DNA of 64,000 bases from an uncultured Neokomagataea sp. (GTDB lineage Bacteria; Pseudomonadota; Alphaproteobacteria; Acetobacterales; Acetobacteraceae), in assembly GCF_946476835.1 (NCBI RefSeq), contig NZ_CAMKWA010000001.1, forward strand, positions 124,001-188,000, read 5' to 3'. A program made the position numbers and the translations under genes. Below are positions 1 through 9,026 of the stretch, piece after piece; within the stretch, counting starts at the first letter, position 1; each line of letters opens with the position of its first letter. The notes under the pieces were generated by a model. It ran no database searches and was not told the DNA's origin. It saw only the letters and a list, made by a program, of their open reading frames with translations.

Positions 1-572
1 AAGCGGCCCACGGGATGGTGGCGATTAGCCCACGTGCTGCAGAGCGTTTGCAGCAACCTGCACCACGGCCTTTGCCTAAGATTTTCCGTCTGGCGAATAA
101 GAAGGGTTTGATTGAGGGTATTTTCGCTGGGGATACCATCAACACGCCGTCCATGCTGTGTGTGCAAGATGCACTGGATTCTTTGCGCTGGGCGCAGGGT
201 GTGGGCGGTTTGCCAGCGCTGAAGGCGCGTGCGGAAGGCAATCTGGCCGTTATTGCGGCATGGGTTGAGCGTTCGGATTGGATTTCGTTCTTGGCCGAAA
301 AGCCAGAGGAACGGTCTTGCACCTCTATATGCTTGAAAATTACGGCACCATGGTTTGTGGCGTTAGAGCGTGATGTGCAGATGAAGGTTGTTAAGCATTT
401 GACGGGCCTCGTTGCTGCAGAAGATGCTGGGTATGATCTGGCTTCTTACCGCGATGCGCCACTTGGGCTGCGTATTTGGGGCGGTGCGACGGTGGAGCGT
501 GCTGATATTGAAACTCTTCTGCCTTGGTTAGACTGGGCGTATGAAGAAACGCGGGAGGCTTTTGCCGCATGA
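1..572 (+). CDS. serC: phosphoserine aminotransferase SerC, C-terminal part
   Basis: This is the carboxy-terminal part of a class V, PLP-dependent aminotransferase that converts 3-phosphohydroxypyruvate to phosphoserine in serine synthesis. The frame is open from base 3, reading AAHGMVAISPRA, so the ATG at 15 is internal and the gene begins outside the window. The block EGIFAGDTINTPSMLC and the ending APLGLRIWGGATVE are typical of alphaproteobacterial SerC; the latter lies in the phosphate-binding region. The PLP lysine lies upstream and is not visible. The stop overlaps the start of hisZ by ATGA, so the two are probably translationally coupled. Confidence 0.88.
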   Translation, partial: AAHGMVAISPRAAERLQQPAPRPLPKIFRLANKKGLIEGIFAGDTINTPSMLCVQDALDSLRWAQGVGGLPALKARAEGNLAVIAAWVERSDWISFLAEKPEERSCTSICLKITAPWFVALERDVQMKVVKHLTGLVAAEDAGYDLASYRDAPLGLRIWGGATVERADIETLLPWLDWAYEETREAFAA

Positions 573-1723
573 GTTCATTTGACGAAATCCTGCCGCAGGA
601 TGCTCGTGGTGATGCGCTGCTTCCTTCCGGTTTTGCGGATCTGTTACCGGGAGAGGCTGAAGCGGAAGCGCGCGGTATTGCGTGTGTGATGGAAGCGTTT
701 TCACGGCATGGGTATCAGCGGGTTCGTCCGCCGATGCTGGAGTTTGAAAATGCGTTGCTGAATGGTGCGGGTTCGGCGTTGCAAAATCAGACCTTCCGTC
801 TGATGGACCCGAACTCCCATCGTATGATGGCGTTGCGCCCGGATATGACGACGCAAATTGCGCGTATTGCGCAGATTCGTCTGGCGGATGCACCGCGGCC
901 TTTGCGTTTGTCCTATTCTGGCAGCTGCATTGTGGTTGGCACGCCGGGGCGGGAGACGGATCGTCAGGTATCCCAAGCAGGTATTGAGCTGATTGGCCCG
1001 GATTCTGCGGTGGCGGATGCTGAAGTGATTGCGCTGGGTGCGCAGGCTTTGGATGAGCTGGGCATTGCGGATGTTTCGTTTGATCTGTCCATGCCAGCTC
1101 TGGCGCTGGGTGTGATTGACGGCGCGATTGCGGAGAAGGACCGTGCGGCGCTTTTGCACGCGTTGGACCGCAAAGATGCTGGCGCTGTGGCGGAACTGGG
1201 TGGTTCGATTGCGGAGACCTTGTTGGCGTTGTTACGAGCGGCTGGACCAGCAGATCGTGCGTTAGAGATTTTGCGTGGTTTGGCCTTGCCGGAAGTGGTC
1301 CGTCCGCATTTGGATCGTTTGGTTGAATCCATTGCAGCGTTGCGTGCGCGTCGTCCCGGTATTCGTTTGACCATTGATCCGGTGGAGTTCCGTGGGTGGC
1401 AATATCATACGGGGTTGTGCGTCACGGTGTTTGCTGCTGGGTCACGTGAGGAGTTGGGGCGTGGTGGGCGTTACCTGGCGGGTTCAGAGCCTGCATGTGG
1501 TTTGACGTTGCGTCCACAAGCTTTGTTACGTGCGGCCCCGCTTCCCCCGGCGCGCCCGCGCTGCTATGTGCCGCTGGAGATATCCGGTGATGCGCTTTCA
1601 GCGTTGCACACTCAAGGTTTTGCAACGGTATCTGCTTTGGCGCAGGATGCGCAGCTTGAAGCGGAAGCGTTGCGTTTGTCTTGCACGCATTTCTGGCGTG
1701 ATGGCGCGGCTCACGCGCTGTAA
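569..1723 (+). CDS. hisZ: ATP phosphoribosyltransferase regulatory subunit HisZ
   Basis: HisZ is a catalytically dead histidyl-tRNA-synthetase paralogue that binds the short form of HisG and gives it activity and histidine feedback control in the first step of histidine synthesis. The 384-residue protein has the class II synthetase fold: the motif 2 region reads ALRPDMTTQIARI, followed by RLSYSGSCIVVGTPGRETDRQ. It is shorter than a real HisRS and shows no anticodon-binding domain. The ATG overlaps the serC stop, and purA follows 39 bases after its stop. HisRS itself is the only real alternative, and the length argues against it. Confidence 0.9.
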   Translation: MSSFDEILPQDARGDALLPSGFADLLPGEAEAEARGIACVMEAFSRHGYQRVRPPMLEFENALLNGAGSALQNQTFRLMDPNSHRMMALRPDMTTQIARIAQIRLADAPRPLRLSYSGSCIVVGTPGRETDRQVSQAGIELIGPDSAVADAEVIALGAQALDELGIADVSFDLSMPALALGVIDGAIAEKDRAALLHALDRKDAGAVAELGGSIAETLLALLRAAGPADRALEILRGLALPEVVRPHLDRLVESIAALRARRPGIRLTIDPVEFRGWQYHTGLCVTVFAAGSREELGRGGRYLAGSEPACGLTLRPQALLRAAPLPPARPRCYVPLEISGDALSALHTQGFATVSALAQDAQLEAEALRLSCTHFWRDGAAHAL

Positions 1724-1762
1724 TCTGTTGTTCGTTTTTGATTCTTCGAGGAAAGCAAGCCC

Positions 1763-3052
1763 ATGTCCAACGTCACCGTAATCGGCACCCAATGGGGCGA
1801 TGAGGGTAAAGGTAAGATTGTGGACTGGCTTGCCAGCCGCGCCGATATCGTTGTGCGTTTCCAAGGTGGCCATAATGCGGGTCATACGCTGGTTGTGGGT
1901 GAGCAGGTTTACAAGCTCTCTCTGCTGCCATCTGGCTTGGTGCGCGGTAAGGTTGGTGTGATCGGGAATGGTGTGGTTGTTGACCCCCATGCACTGATGA
2001 CCGAAATCGACCGTGTGAGCGCGCAGGGTCTGGTTGTGAACCCTGAAACGCTCTGGATCGCTGAAAGTGCTCCGTTGATTTTGCCTGTGCATGGTGCGTT
2101 GGACCGTGCGCGCGAGGCAGCTCGTGGTGATCACAAGATTGGCACCACGGGTCGTGGCATTGGCCCTGCTTACGAAGATAAAGTTGCGCGTCGTGCAATT
2201 CGTATTTGTGATCTGGCTGAACCAGAAACGCTGGATTGGAAGCTGGATGAGCTTCTTCTGCACCACAATACGCTGCTTGCGGGCTTAGGTGCAGATACGT
2301 TTACGAAGGAAGAAATCAAGGCGTGGTTGGCTGAGATTGCACCGCGTCTTCTCTCTTTCGCGTGCCCGGTTTGGGACCGTTTGGATGAGGCGCGCCGTGC
2401 TGGCCGTCGTATTCTGTTTGAAGGTGCGCAGGCTGTCATGCTGGACGTGGATCATGGCACGTACCCGTATGTGACGAGCTCGAACACCATTGCGGCTGTT
2501 GCTGCGTCTGGTGCGGGTGTGGGCCCGTCTTCTATTGGCTTTGTACTGGGTATTGCAAAAGCATATACGACGCGCGTTGGTGAAGGTCCGTTCCCTACAG
2601 AACTGCATGATGACATTGGTCGTACGATCGGTGAGCGTGGTCATGAGTTCGGTACGGTGACGGGGCGTTCACGCCGTTGTGGTTGGTTTGATGCCGTGAT
2701 GGTGCGCCGTGCATGCCGTGTTGGTGGTGTGTCTGGCATTGCGTTGACCAAGCTTGATATTCTGGATGGTTTGGACGAGATTTCTATCTGCACCGGGTAT
2801 GAGTTAGACGGAGAGAAGATCAACTTCTTCCCATCCGCTCCGGGTGCACAGGCACGAGTACGCCCTGTTTATGAAACGATGCCGGGCTGGCAGGAAACGA
2901 CAGCGGGTGCGCGTTCATGGGCTGAGCTTCCTGCACAGGCCATCAAATATGTTCGCCGTATTGAAGAGTTGATTGAAGCACCGGTAACGCTGCTTTCTAC
3001 CAGCCCAGAACGGGATGACACCATCCTGATGCGTGATCCGTTCGAAGACTAA
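1763..3052 (+). CDS. purA: adenylosuccinate synthetase PurA
   Basis: PurA joins IMP and aspartate using GTP to give adenylosuccinate, the first committed step to AMP, in the cytoplasm. The 429-residue product has the full family length. The N-terminal GTP-binding and catalytic segment [16 protein letters not shown] is present, followed by [26 protein letters not shown] and the late [15 protein letters not shown] guanine-binding segment. A GAGGAAA ribosome site lies about nine bases before the ATG. It follows hisZ on the same strand and is followed by a weak hairpin. Confidence 0.97.
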   Translation: MSNVTVIGTQWGDEGKGKIVDWLASRADIVVRFQGGHNAGHTLVVGEQVYKLSLLPSGLVRGKVGVIGNGVVVDPHALMTEIDRVSAQGLVVNPETLWIAESAPLILPVHGALDRAREAARGDHKIGTTGRGIGPAYEDKVARRAIRICDLAEPETLDWKLDELLLHHNTLLAGLGADTFTKEEIKAWLAEIAPRLLSFACPVWDRLDEARRAGRRILFEGAQAVMLDVDHGTYPYVTSSNTIAAVAASGAGVGPSSIGFVLGIAKAYTTRVGEGPFPTELHDDIGRTIGERGHEFGTVTGRSRRCGWFDAVMVRRACRVGGVSGIALTKLDILDGLDEISICTGYELDGEKINFFPSAPGAQARVRPVYETMPGWQETTAGARSWAELPAQAIKYVRRIEELIEAPVTLLSTSPERDDTILMRDPFED

Positions 3053-3109
3053 TTGCTACGGTTATAACACCCCCTGTTAACGCTCCATCAAGGGTTCTTC
3101 TGGCATTAT

Positions 3110-3126
3110 AGGCTGGAAGAGCCTTT
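3110..3126 (+). terminator. weak hairpin downstream of purA
   Basis: AGGCT, a five-base loop, AGCCT and then TT. The stem is only five base pairs, so it would be at best a weak terminator before the next gene at 3144. Confidence 0.25.
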
Positions 3127-3143
3127 GGGGGCGGTGAAGGGGT

Positions 3144-5081
3144 ATGACTGCGGCAGATGAGATTCTGATTGGTGGGCGTTATAATGTCCGCCTAGACCGG
3201 CCTAAGCCCCCAGTGGGGGGATGTGATGCGTATGCTGCGCATGATGTGAGTGTACCGGGGGCGCCGTTATTGGCGCTTGCTCCACAGACCTTACGGGCAC
3301 GATGGCCCGAATATGCGCTTTATCGTCATGGCAGTGTGATCCCGTTTCAGGCGCAGGAACACCATGACGGCGCAATATGGGTGATTTGTTCACCATTGCC
3401 CGGCCCTGCTTTATCGGCTGGGTTTACGCCTTGGCCAGAAAGCCAGCTGATTGAGAGTGTTATTCGGCCTATTGCTGAATTGCTGATGCATCTTGATAGT
3501 TTGGGCATGACATGTCGGGCCTTAAGGCCCGATAATGTGTTTCAAGAGCAGGGAAGTCGCCGTCTTTTTCTGGGCCCATTGGGGCTGACGCCTCCTGCTG
3601 TGCATCAGCCAATCGTGTTTGAGCCGTTATCGTCAGCTGTCTGTGCGCCTCATCAGCGTGGTGACGGTACTATTGCGTGTGATGTCTTTGCACTTGGTGT
3701 GATGATTTTGATGCTGTGTACGGGCAAGGTTCCTTTGGAAGGCTTGTCTGATGAGGAAATTTTACAGCGTCGTTTTGAGCGTGGGTCAGCGGCTGTGTAT
3801 ATGGCGGGGGCTAACATTCCCGTTGGCTTGGTGTCTTTGTTGCAGGCCATGTTATCCGATACGCCGGAGTATCGGCCCGCGCCGAAGGATTTGGTGACGA
3901 TTGCACCGAGTAAAATGTTTTCTTCCCGTGGTCGGACTTTGGCGCGGGTGCCGCTGGTTATTGAAGGGCATCAGTTACGGACGCCGCAAGCGGTGGCATG
4001 GTTTGCCGCACGTTATTCAGACACGTTTTTATCGCTTTTAAAGCGGCGGGTGATTGGTAAGTGGCTGCATCATGAGTTGGACCTTGTGGATGTTGCACGT
4101 CATATCGAGCGGCTGGTTGTTGTTGGCGGTGTGGTTGGTGCGGTTAGCTCGAAAACGTGGATTTTGATGCAGGCGGTGTCGTTGTTGGACCCGACGGCAC
4201 CGCTATGTTGGGGAGAGCGGTGGTTTTGGCCGCAGGCTTTGCCGCAAATGATGGCCAATGCTTTGCTGCAAGAAGAGGATTCTTCTGTAAGGCAAGATGT
4301 TTTTGGTTTTGTGGGGCTGCTGATTGGAACGCCGGATTTATTGAATAAGGCGCAGCTTTCTCCGTCTTTGAAGCAGCCCTTGCAGCATTTTCTACGTTTG
4401 GCTCGGCAATCTTCTATGAAGGGGCAGGAGCAAGGGCGCCGGATTGTTTATCACGCAAACCACTATCAGCCATGTTTGTCGGAGCAGTGTTGGGATCAGC
4501 GGATCATTCAATCGGCAGGGTTAGCCCGTTGGTTAGAAAAACGATGTGCCCAGCAGGATGCTTTGCCCGGTGATTCGTTGTTGGATAAGCATATGCGCAG
4601 TTTTTTGAATGTGCATGCGACGTTGGGCTTGATGCGTTCTATTGTGGAGGCTCCTGTGATGGGGCGTGCAATCTGGATGTCTGATTTGCAAATGGTTGCG
4701 CGGGTTCAGCAAAAAGAAGATACGGGTTCGTTGCCGAATATCGCGCGAAAAGCGCTGCCACATTTAAAAGAAGAACTGCGCGCGTGGCGTAGTAAGACCC
4801 TCCGTGAACAGAAATATGCACAGCTGGAGCAATTGGCGGAGCGGGGGGATTTATGGGCATTACTGTGCTTTGTGCAGGACCCCGGGGATTTAGGGCGTGA
4901 TAAAGCGCAGGCGCAGGATGCGGAGCGGGAAGTAGAAGCGATTCGTGATTACATTTCCCAAGAGGCAGAGCGTTTGAATGTGACGCAGCAGCATGCTCGG
5001 AATTTGGGTGAGTTTTGTTGTCTTTTAGTGGGCATTGTGGTGGCGATGTCGAGCATTTGGTATGAGTTTTGTGGGCATTAG
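3144..5081 (+). CDS. tail-anchored Ser/Thr pseudokinase-like protein
   Basis: This 645-residue protein has an N-terminal protein-kinase-like fold (about 1-260), a long helical middle and one C-terminal membrane segment (about 622-642). Kinase landmarks are in order but the catalytic residues are gone. CRALRPDN (124-131) stands where HRDLKPDN is expected, losing the catalytic Asp. GPLG (144-147) replaces DFG, losing the metal-binding Asp. LLALAP (42-47) carries no VAIK lysine. DVFALGVMILMLCTGKVPLEG-type helix F (from 180) and DTPEYRP (239-245) are kept. I infer a membrane-held pseudokinase scaffold or regulator. A small membrane gene follows after three bases, so they probably form one operon. 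The function is unknown to me. Confidence 0.6.
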   Translation: MTAADEILIGGRYNVRLDRPKPPVGGCDAYAAHDVSVPGAPLLALAPQTLRARWPEYALYRHGSVIPFQAQEHHDGAIWVICSPLPGPALSAGFTPWPESQLIESVIRPIAELLMHLDSLGMTCRALRPDNVFQEQGSRRLFLGPLGLTPPAVHQPIVFEPLSSAVCAPHQRGDGTIACDVFALGVMILMLCTGKVPLEGLSDEEILQRRFERGSAAVYMAGANIPVGLVSLLQAMLSDTPEYRPAPKDLVTIAPSKMFSSRGRTLARVPLVIEGHQLRTPQAVAWFAARYSDTFLSLLKRRVIGKWLHHELDLVDVARHIERLVVVGGVVGAVSSKTWILMQAVSLLDPTAPLCWGERWFWPQALPQMMANALLQEEDSSVRQDVFGFVGLLIGTPDLLNKAQLSPSLKQPLQHFLRLARQSSMKGQEQGRRIVYHANHYQPCLSEQCWDQRIIQSAGLARWLEKRCAQQDALPGDSLLDKHMRSFLNVHATLGLMRSIVEAPVMGRAIWMSDLQMVARVQQKEDTGSLPNIARKALPHLKEELRAWRSKTLREQKYAQLEQLAERGDLWALLCFVQDPGDLGRDKAQAQDAEREVEAIRDYISQEAERLNVTQQHARNLGEFCCLLVGIVVAMSSIWYEFCGH

Positions 5082-5084
5082 ACC

Positions 5085-5522
5085 ATGAAGCGCGGTGCAG
5101 TGCTCCCTGACTTGCGATGGTGGCATGGTCTCTTTTTAGGGGCTGGTTTGATGTATTGCCCCGGTGTTGTGTTGGTGCTGTGCGTTTTGTTGCTGCCAGT
5201 TGCAGTGTTGATGATGATTGATACGCGAGCGGATCGTCAGCGCTTGGTGATTATTTTGTTTTATATTGGCGCGGTGATGGTTGGGCCATTGCACCATGTT
5301 TGGGTCGAGCGTGGGGCATGGTTTGCGTGTGTGCGCACGATTGAAGACGAAACACTTTTAATTTTGGATTGGTGCGCTTTAGCGTTTGCGTGGTTGGTGT
5401 CTGAAATATCGACAGTGGTTGCCCGTTTTATAGGGGGGCAGCGTATCCGGGCGGAGCGGATCAGATTAGAAAAAAGAGTCACGGCGTTGGAAGAAGAATG
5501 GGGGCTAAACTCTCATGCTTAA
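5085..5522 (+). CDS. small membrane protein, partner of the pseudokinase
   Basis: This 145-residue protein has about three hydrophobic segments (near 15-47, 53-75 and 90-120) and a short charged, coiled-coil-like C-terminal tail ending RVTALEEEWGLNSHA. I recognise no family. The ATG lies three bases after the upstream stop, which points to co-translation with the pseudokinase and perhaps a membrane complex. Its last codons form the left arm of a hairpin shared with the convergent ftsY. Confidence 0.6.
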   Translation: MKRGAVLPDLRWWHGLFLGAGLMYCPGVVLVLCVLLLPVAVLMMIDTRADRQRLVIILFYIGAVMVGPLHHVWVERGAWFACVRTIEDETLLILDWCALAFAWLVSEISTVVARFIGGQRIRAERIRLEKRVTALEEEWGLNSHA

Positions 5523-5533
5523 TGTTTAGCCCC
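5501..5533. terminator. bidirectional hairpin between convergent genes
   Basis: A perfect ten-base inverted repeat, GGGGCTAAAC and GTTTAGCCCC, with a 13-base loop. It overlaps the stop of the gene ending at 5522 and lies just past the ftsY stop, so it can serve both strands. There is no strong T-run on either side. Confidence 0.5.
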
Positions 5534-5540
5534 AACTCGT

Positions 5541-6497
5541 TTATGCGTCGTCGTGTTCGTTTTGAGTTTCCACTAAGCGGGCGGCGAGGTCACTATCGCC
5601 CCCCACGAGGCCTCGGGCGTATTCTTCTGCGAGGAAGGGGCGGAGATCTTCCACTTGCTCACCGACGCCGACCAGATGGACGGGCAGACCAAATTGTTCA
5701 GCGAGGGCAACGACAATGCCACCACGCGCGGAGCCGTCCAATTTCGTGACGATCAGGCCGGTGACGTTGACCAATTCGCGGAAGACGCGGACTTGTTCAA
5801 TGGCGTTTTGGCCGGTGGTGGCATCCAGCACGAGCAGCACGGAGTGAGGGGCCGTTTCGTCAAATTTCCGCATGACACGGATAATTTTGGCCAATTCTTC
5901 CATGAGGGCGCTTTTATTGTGTAAGCGCCCTGCGGTGTCGATCAGGAGCAGGTCGGCTTGTTCTTCTGTAGCGCGTTTGAGACCGTCAAATGCGAGGCCT
6001 GCGGCATCAGCGCCGTGTTTGCCAGAAATGACGGGTACATTGCTACGTTTGCCCCAGACATCCAGTTGTTCGACGGCGGCAGCGCGGAACGTATCGCCCG
6101 CGACGAGCATGACTTTCTTGCCTTCTTCGGAGTAATGGCGTGCCATTTTCCCGATGGTGGTGGTTTTGCCAACGCCGTTGACACCGACCACCAGCACGAC
6201 ATGCGGCTTATGGTTGGTATCAATTGTGAAGGGTTGTGCGACGGGATTGAGAACCTGTGCAATCTCATGGGCGAGCGCTTCACGGATCTCATCGCTGGTG
6301 ACGTCTTTTCCGAAGCGAGAACGTCGGAAGTTTTCGATGACGCGTTGTGCGATTGCGGGGCCGAGATCGGCTGCAATCAGCTCGTCCTCAAGTTCCTCAA
6401 GTGCAGCTTCGTCGAGCCGACGATGCGTAAAGACCGCGCCAAGCCGTGCGCTTGAACGGGACAAACCCTGTTTTAGTCGAGAGAAAAATCCAGCCAT
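5541..6497 (-). CDS. ftsY: signal recognition particle receptor FtsY
   Basis: FtsY is the membrane-associated GTPase that docks SRP-ribosome complexes for co-translational membrane insertion. The 318-residue protein carries the NG domain: P-loop GVNGVGKTTTIGK, DTFRAAAVEQL, DTAGRLHNK and TKLDGSARGG. The N-terminal acidic A domain of the E. coli protein is missing, so this is the short form common in Alphaproteobacteria. Its start is preceded by a 414-base AT-rich stretch that separates it from mtaB on the same strand. Confidence 0.96.
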   Translation of the reverse strand: MAGFFSRLKQGLSRSSARLGAVFTHRRLDEAALEELEDELIAADLGPAIAQRVIENFRRSRFGKDVTSDEIREALAHEIAQVLNPVAQPFTIDTNHKPHVVLVVGVNGVGKTTTIGKMARHYSEEGKKVMLVAGDTFRAAAVEQLDVWGKRSNVPVISGKHGADAAGLAFDGLKRATEEQADLLLIDTAGRLHNKSALMEELAKIIRVMRKFDETAPHSVLLVLDATTGQNAIEQVRVFRELVNVTGLIVTKLDGSARGGIVVALAEQFGLPVHLVGVGEQVEDLRPFLAEEYARGLVGGDSDLAARLVETQNEHDDA

Positions 6498-6911
6498 AGT
6501 TGGGAGTTCGGACAGGTTGGGCTTCGCGTCAAGCCTTGGAAGGGGATTTAGAGAATTTTCTCATGTGTTTTGGTGTGATGGGTTCTTTGCTTTTGAAGAA
6601 AAACAGAAAAAAAGCTCTGTTGCTGTGGAGGCATTTTATTCTTTTTTGGAAAAAAGAACCAAAAAACTTTTGGTTTTTGGGCACCATATTTTCCTGTTTT
6701 TGGGAACAGTTCCGCAAGTGTCTACGAGTTTATGACGGCAGAGCGTCACAAATCATTGGAACATGAAAGCTCATTAGAACAGAGCCAAGCATCACTATGA
6801 TCACCTAAAAATTGCGTATAAATGGATAAGAGTATTTTGGTTCTTTCTAAGCAAAAAGAATAACTTACGGCGATACACTTCCTCATTTTCAAGACGGATA
6901 GAACAAGCACT
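6498..6911. other. 414-base AT-rich intergenic region
   Basis: No convincing gene. It holds the ftsY upstream region and nested AT-rich inverted repeats at 6639-6675, which may terminate mtaB transcripts. Short ORFs here are low-complexity Phe/Lys-rich translations of the repeats. Confidence 0.6.
6639..6675 (-). terminator. AT-rich double inverted repeat, possible mtaB terminator
   Basis: AACCAAAA, loop AAC, TTTTGGTT at 6657-6675 is followed on the minus strand by CTTTTTT. That T-run is itself one arm of a second repeat, TTCTTTTTT and AAAAAAGAA, at 6639-6658. Read on the minus strand it has the form of a rho-independent terminator, about 240 bases past the mtaB stop. Confidence 0.4.
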
Positions 6912-8132
6912 TTAGCCCTGTAAGGAGCCGAAGAGAGTTCCGTTTTCGGCATACTCGACATGAACGGGGGCCAGAGTGCCGCGTGGGGGAGAGGTTTCTG
7001 GATCGATCAAGCGGAATGGGGCAAAGCTGGCAATGTGGCCTTGGGCGGGGGTTTCAATGAGTACAGCTTGTTGCGTGCCGATAAATTGCGTCAGGAACTC
7101 GGTTTTATTGCGTTCACCAGCATCACGTAGGAGAGCGGCGCGGGCTTGGCGTTCTGCATTGGGGACGGCAGGCATACGTGCGGCCGGGGTTTCTGGGCGT
7201 TCGCTGTAAGGGAAGACGTGCAGGAAAGGGATTTTCTGCGTTTCAATAAAGGATAAAGTTTCTTGGAACAGGGTATCGGTTTCGGTTGGGAAGCCGGCGA
7301 TGAGGTCTGCGCCGATGCCGATTTCTGGGCGGATGGCACGGATACGGTCCAAGCTATGGGCGACGCTGCTGGTGGTGTGGCGGCGCTTCATGCGTTTGAG
7401 GATCAGGTCAGAGCCAGCCTGTAGGGAGAGGTGCAGGTGGGGCATGAGGCGTGGTTCATTTTCAAGCAACCACCAGAGGTCAGCATCGCCTTTCTCTGGG
7501 TCGAGGACGACGGGATCCACTGAGGAGAGGCGTAGGCGCTGGAGGGCGGGGAGTTCTTTTAAGAGGGAGCGGCAAATATGGCCAAAGCCTTCGCCATTAG
7601 GGCCACGCCATGAGGCGACGTCTACACCGGTGAGGACAATTTCCAGATGGCCAGCATCGACGAGGGCTTGAGCGCGTTCGAGGGCTTCTGGCAGGGGGGT
7701 AGAGCGTGAATCGCCACGGCCATAGGGAATGATGCAGAAGGTGCAGCGGTGGTCGCAGCCTTGCTGCACTTGCAAGAGGGCGCGGGCGTGGCGTGAGGGC
7801 GGTGTGCTTGGCCGCTTTGCTTGCGGTGTGCCCCAATGTTTGGGGTTGAGCTTATCGGTGTTTTTGACCACGCGGGAGACGCCGGGAAGAGCCGTCCATT
7901 TTTCTTCCGCGACTTCAGACGCGCAACCGGTGACGACAATTTTGGCATCGGGGTTTTCGCGGTGAGCGCGGCGGATGGCTTGGCGCGCTTGCCGCTCTGC
8001 GGTGGCGGTGACCGCGCAGGTATTGACGATGATGGTCTCTTTGGCGTTTTCGCCTTCTGCCAGATGCGCCATGACGTCACTTTCATGGGCGTTGAGGCGG
8101 CAGCCAAAGGTGAGAACTTTTGGGGACGTCAT
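6912..8132 (-). CDS. mtaB: tRNA t6A37 methylthiotransferase MtaB
   Basis: This radical-SAM enzyme adds a methylthio group to threonylcarbamoyladenosine at position 37 of ANN-decoding tRNAs. The 406-residue protein has the N-terminal MiaB-like domain (TFGCRLNAHESD, with Cys residues in NTCAVT and GCASEV) binding one iron-sulfur cluster. The radical-SAM cluster motif is CDHRCTFCIIPYGRG, and a C-terminal region fits a TRAM domain. The GCRLN form and the family length favour MtaB over MiaB or RimO. The start overlaps the dapF stop by four bases. Confidence 0.9.
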   Translation of the reverse strand: MTSPKVLTFGCRLNAHESDVMAHLAEGENAKETIIVNTCAVTATAERQARQAIRRAHRENPDAKIVVTGCASEVAEEKWTALPGVSRVVKNTDKLNPKHWGTPQAKRPSTPPSRHARALLQVQQGCDHRCTFCIIPYGRGDSRSTPLPEALERAQALVDAGHLEIVLTGVDVASWRGPNGEGFGHICRSLLKELPALQRLRLSSVDPVVLDPEKGDADLWWLLENEPRLMPHLHLSLQAGSDLILKRMKRRHTTSSVAHSLDRIRAIRPEIGIGADLIAGFPTETDTLFQETLSFIETQKIPFLHVFPYSERPETPAARMPAVPNAERQARAALLRDAGERNKTEFLTQFIGTQQAVLIETPAQGHIASFAPFRLIDPETSPPRGTLAPVHVEYAENGTLFGSLQG

Positions 8133-8923
8133 GAGAGTGTTCCCTCAAAAACGCGGGTGGCAGGGCCAGTCATCCAGACGGTGCCGTCAGCGCGCCAGTC
8201 AATATGCAGTGTGCCGCCATCAACATCGACTGTGCAGGCGCGTTCTGTCAGGCCGCGTCGGGCTGCGTTGACGACAGCAGCACAAGCGCCGGAACCGCAG
8301 GCTGGGGTGAGGCCTGCGCCACGCTCCCAGACACGCAAGCGCATATGTGTTGGGGAGAGGATTTCTGCAAAGCCGATATTGGCGCGTTCTGGGAAGAGGG
8401 GGGCGTGTTCAAGAATGGGGCCGAGGGTTTCAGCCTCTTGGGTGCCATGAAAGAGGGTGGCGTGTGGGTTACCCATAGAGCAGGCCGCAGCAGGATGTGG
8501 GGTGAGGTCCTGCACAGGAAGGTTTAGCGTGTCGCACGCGTGGTTGAGAGGGATTTCTTTCCAGTCCAAGCGTGGTGCACCCATATTGACGGTGATGAGG
8601 TCGCCCTGCCGAGCGGTAGAGAGGAGGCCGGCTTGCGTTTGGAGTGTGGGGGCCGAGAGGTCTTGTAAGTAGAGGGTGACGCAGCGTGAGGCATTGCCGC
8701 ATGCGCCGGCTTCTGAGCCATCCGGGTTGAAAAAACGCACAAAAACATCGGCCCCGTCACGTGTGGGGGCGCTGAGAAGGACCAGTTGATCACAGCCGAT
8801 TCCCAATCTCCGGTCGCAGAGATGTTTAATCATATCTGTGCTGGGCACAGAGTGAGAGAGGCGTGTGTCGATAACAACAAAATCGTTACCGAGGCCGTGC
8901 ATTTTCGTGAAGGATAGGGTCAT
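8129..8923 (-). CDS. dapF: diaminopimelate epimerase DapF
   Basis: DapF interconverts LL- and meso-diaminopimelate for lysine and peptidoglycan synthesis. The 264-residue protein starts KMHGLGNDFVVID and has the two catalytic cysteines in GACGNASRC and TPACGSGACA, the expected acid/base pair. The mtaB start lies inside its last codons (four-base overlap), so both are likely read from one transcript starting near 8950. Confidence 0.96.
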   Translation of the reverse strand: MTLSFTKMHGLGNDFVVIDTRLSHSVPSTDMIKHLCDRRLGIGCDQLVLLSAPTRDGADVFVRFFNPDGSEAGACGNASRCVTLYLQDLSAPTLQTQAGLLSTARQGDLITVNMGAPRLDWKEIPLNHACDTLNLPVQDLTPHPAAACSMGNPHATLFHGTQEAETLGPILEHAPLFPERANIGFAEILSPTHMRLRVWERGAGLTPACGSGACAAVVNAARRGLTERACTVDVDGGTLHIDWRADGTVWMTGPATRVFEGTLS

Positions 8924-9026
8924 GGCGGGGGTCTTCTAGCGCATGTGGCGGGTTGACGCACGGAGAACATGATTTACGGGAGAGAGGATTTCTAAGTGAT
9001 CGGGTTATAAAGCGAGGAGAGGTGAA

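Noticed and set aside
701-1374. Long minus-strand ORFs opposite hisZ
   Set aside because: They are antisense shadows caused by codon bias of hisZ; composition is Arg/Thr/Gln-rich without any family motif.
6529-6717. 62-codon ORF on the minus strand
   Set aside because: It is a low-complexity Phe/Lys-rich translation of AT-rich inverted repeats, with no ribosome site.
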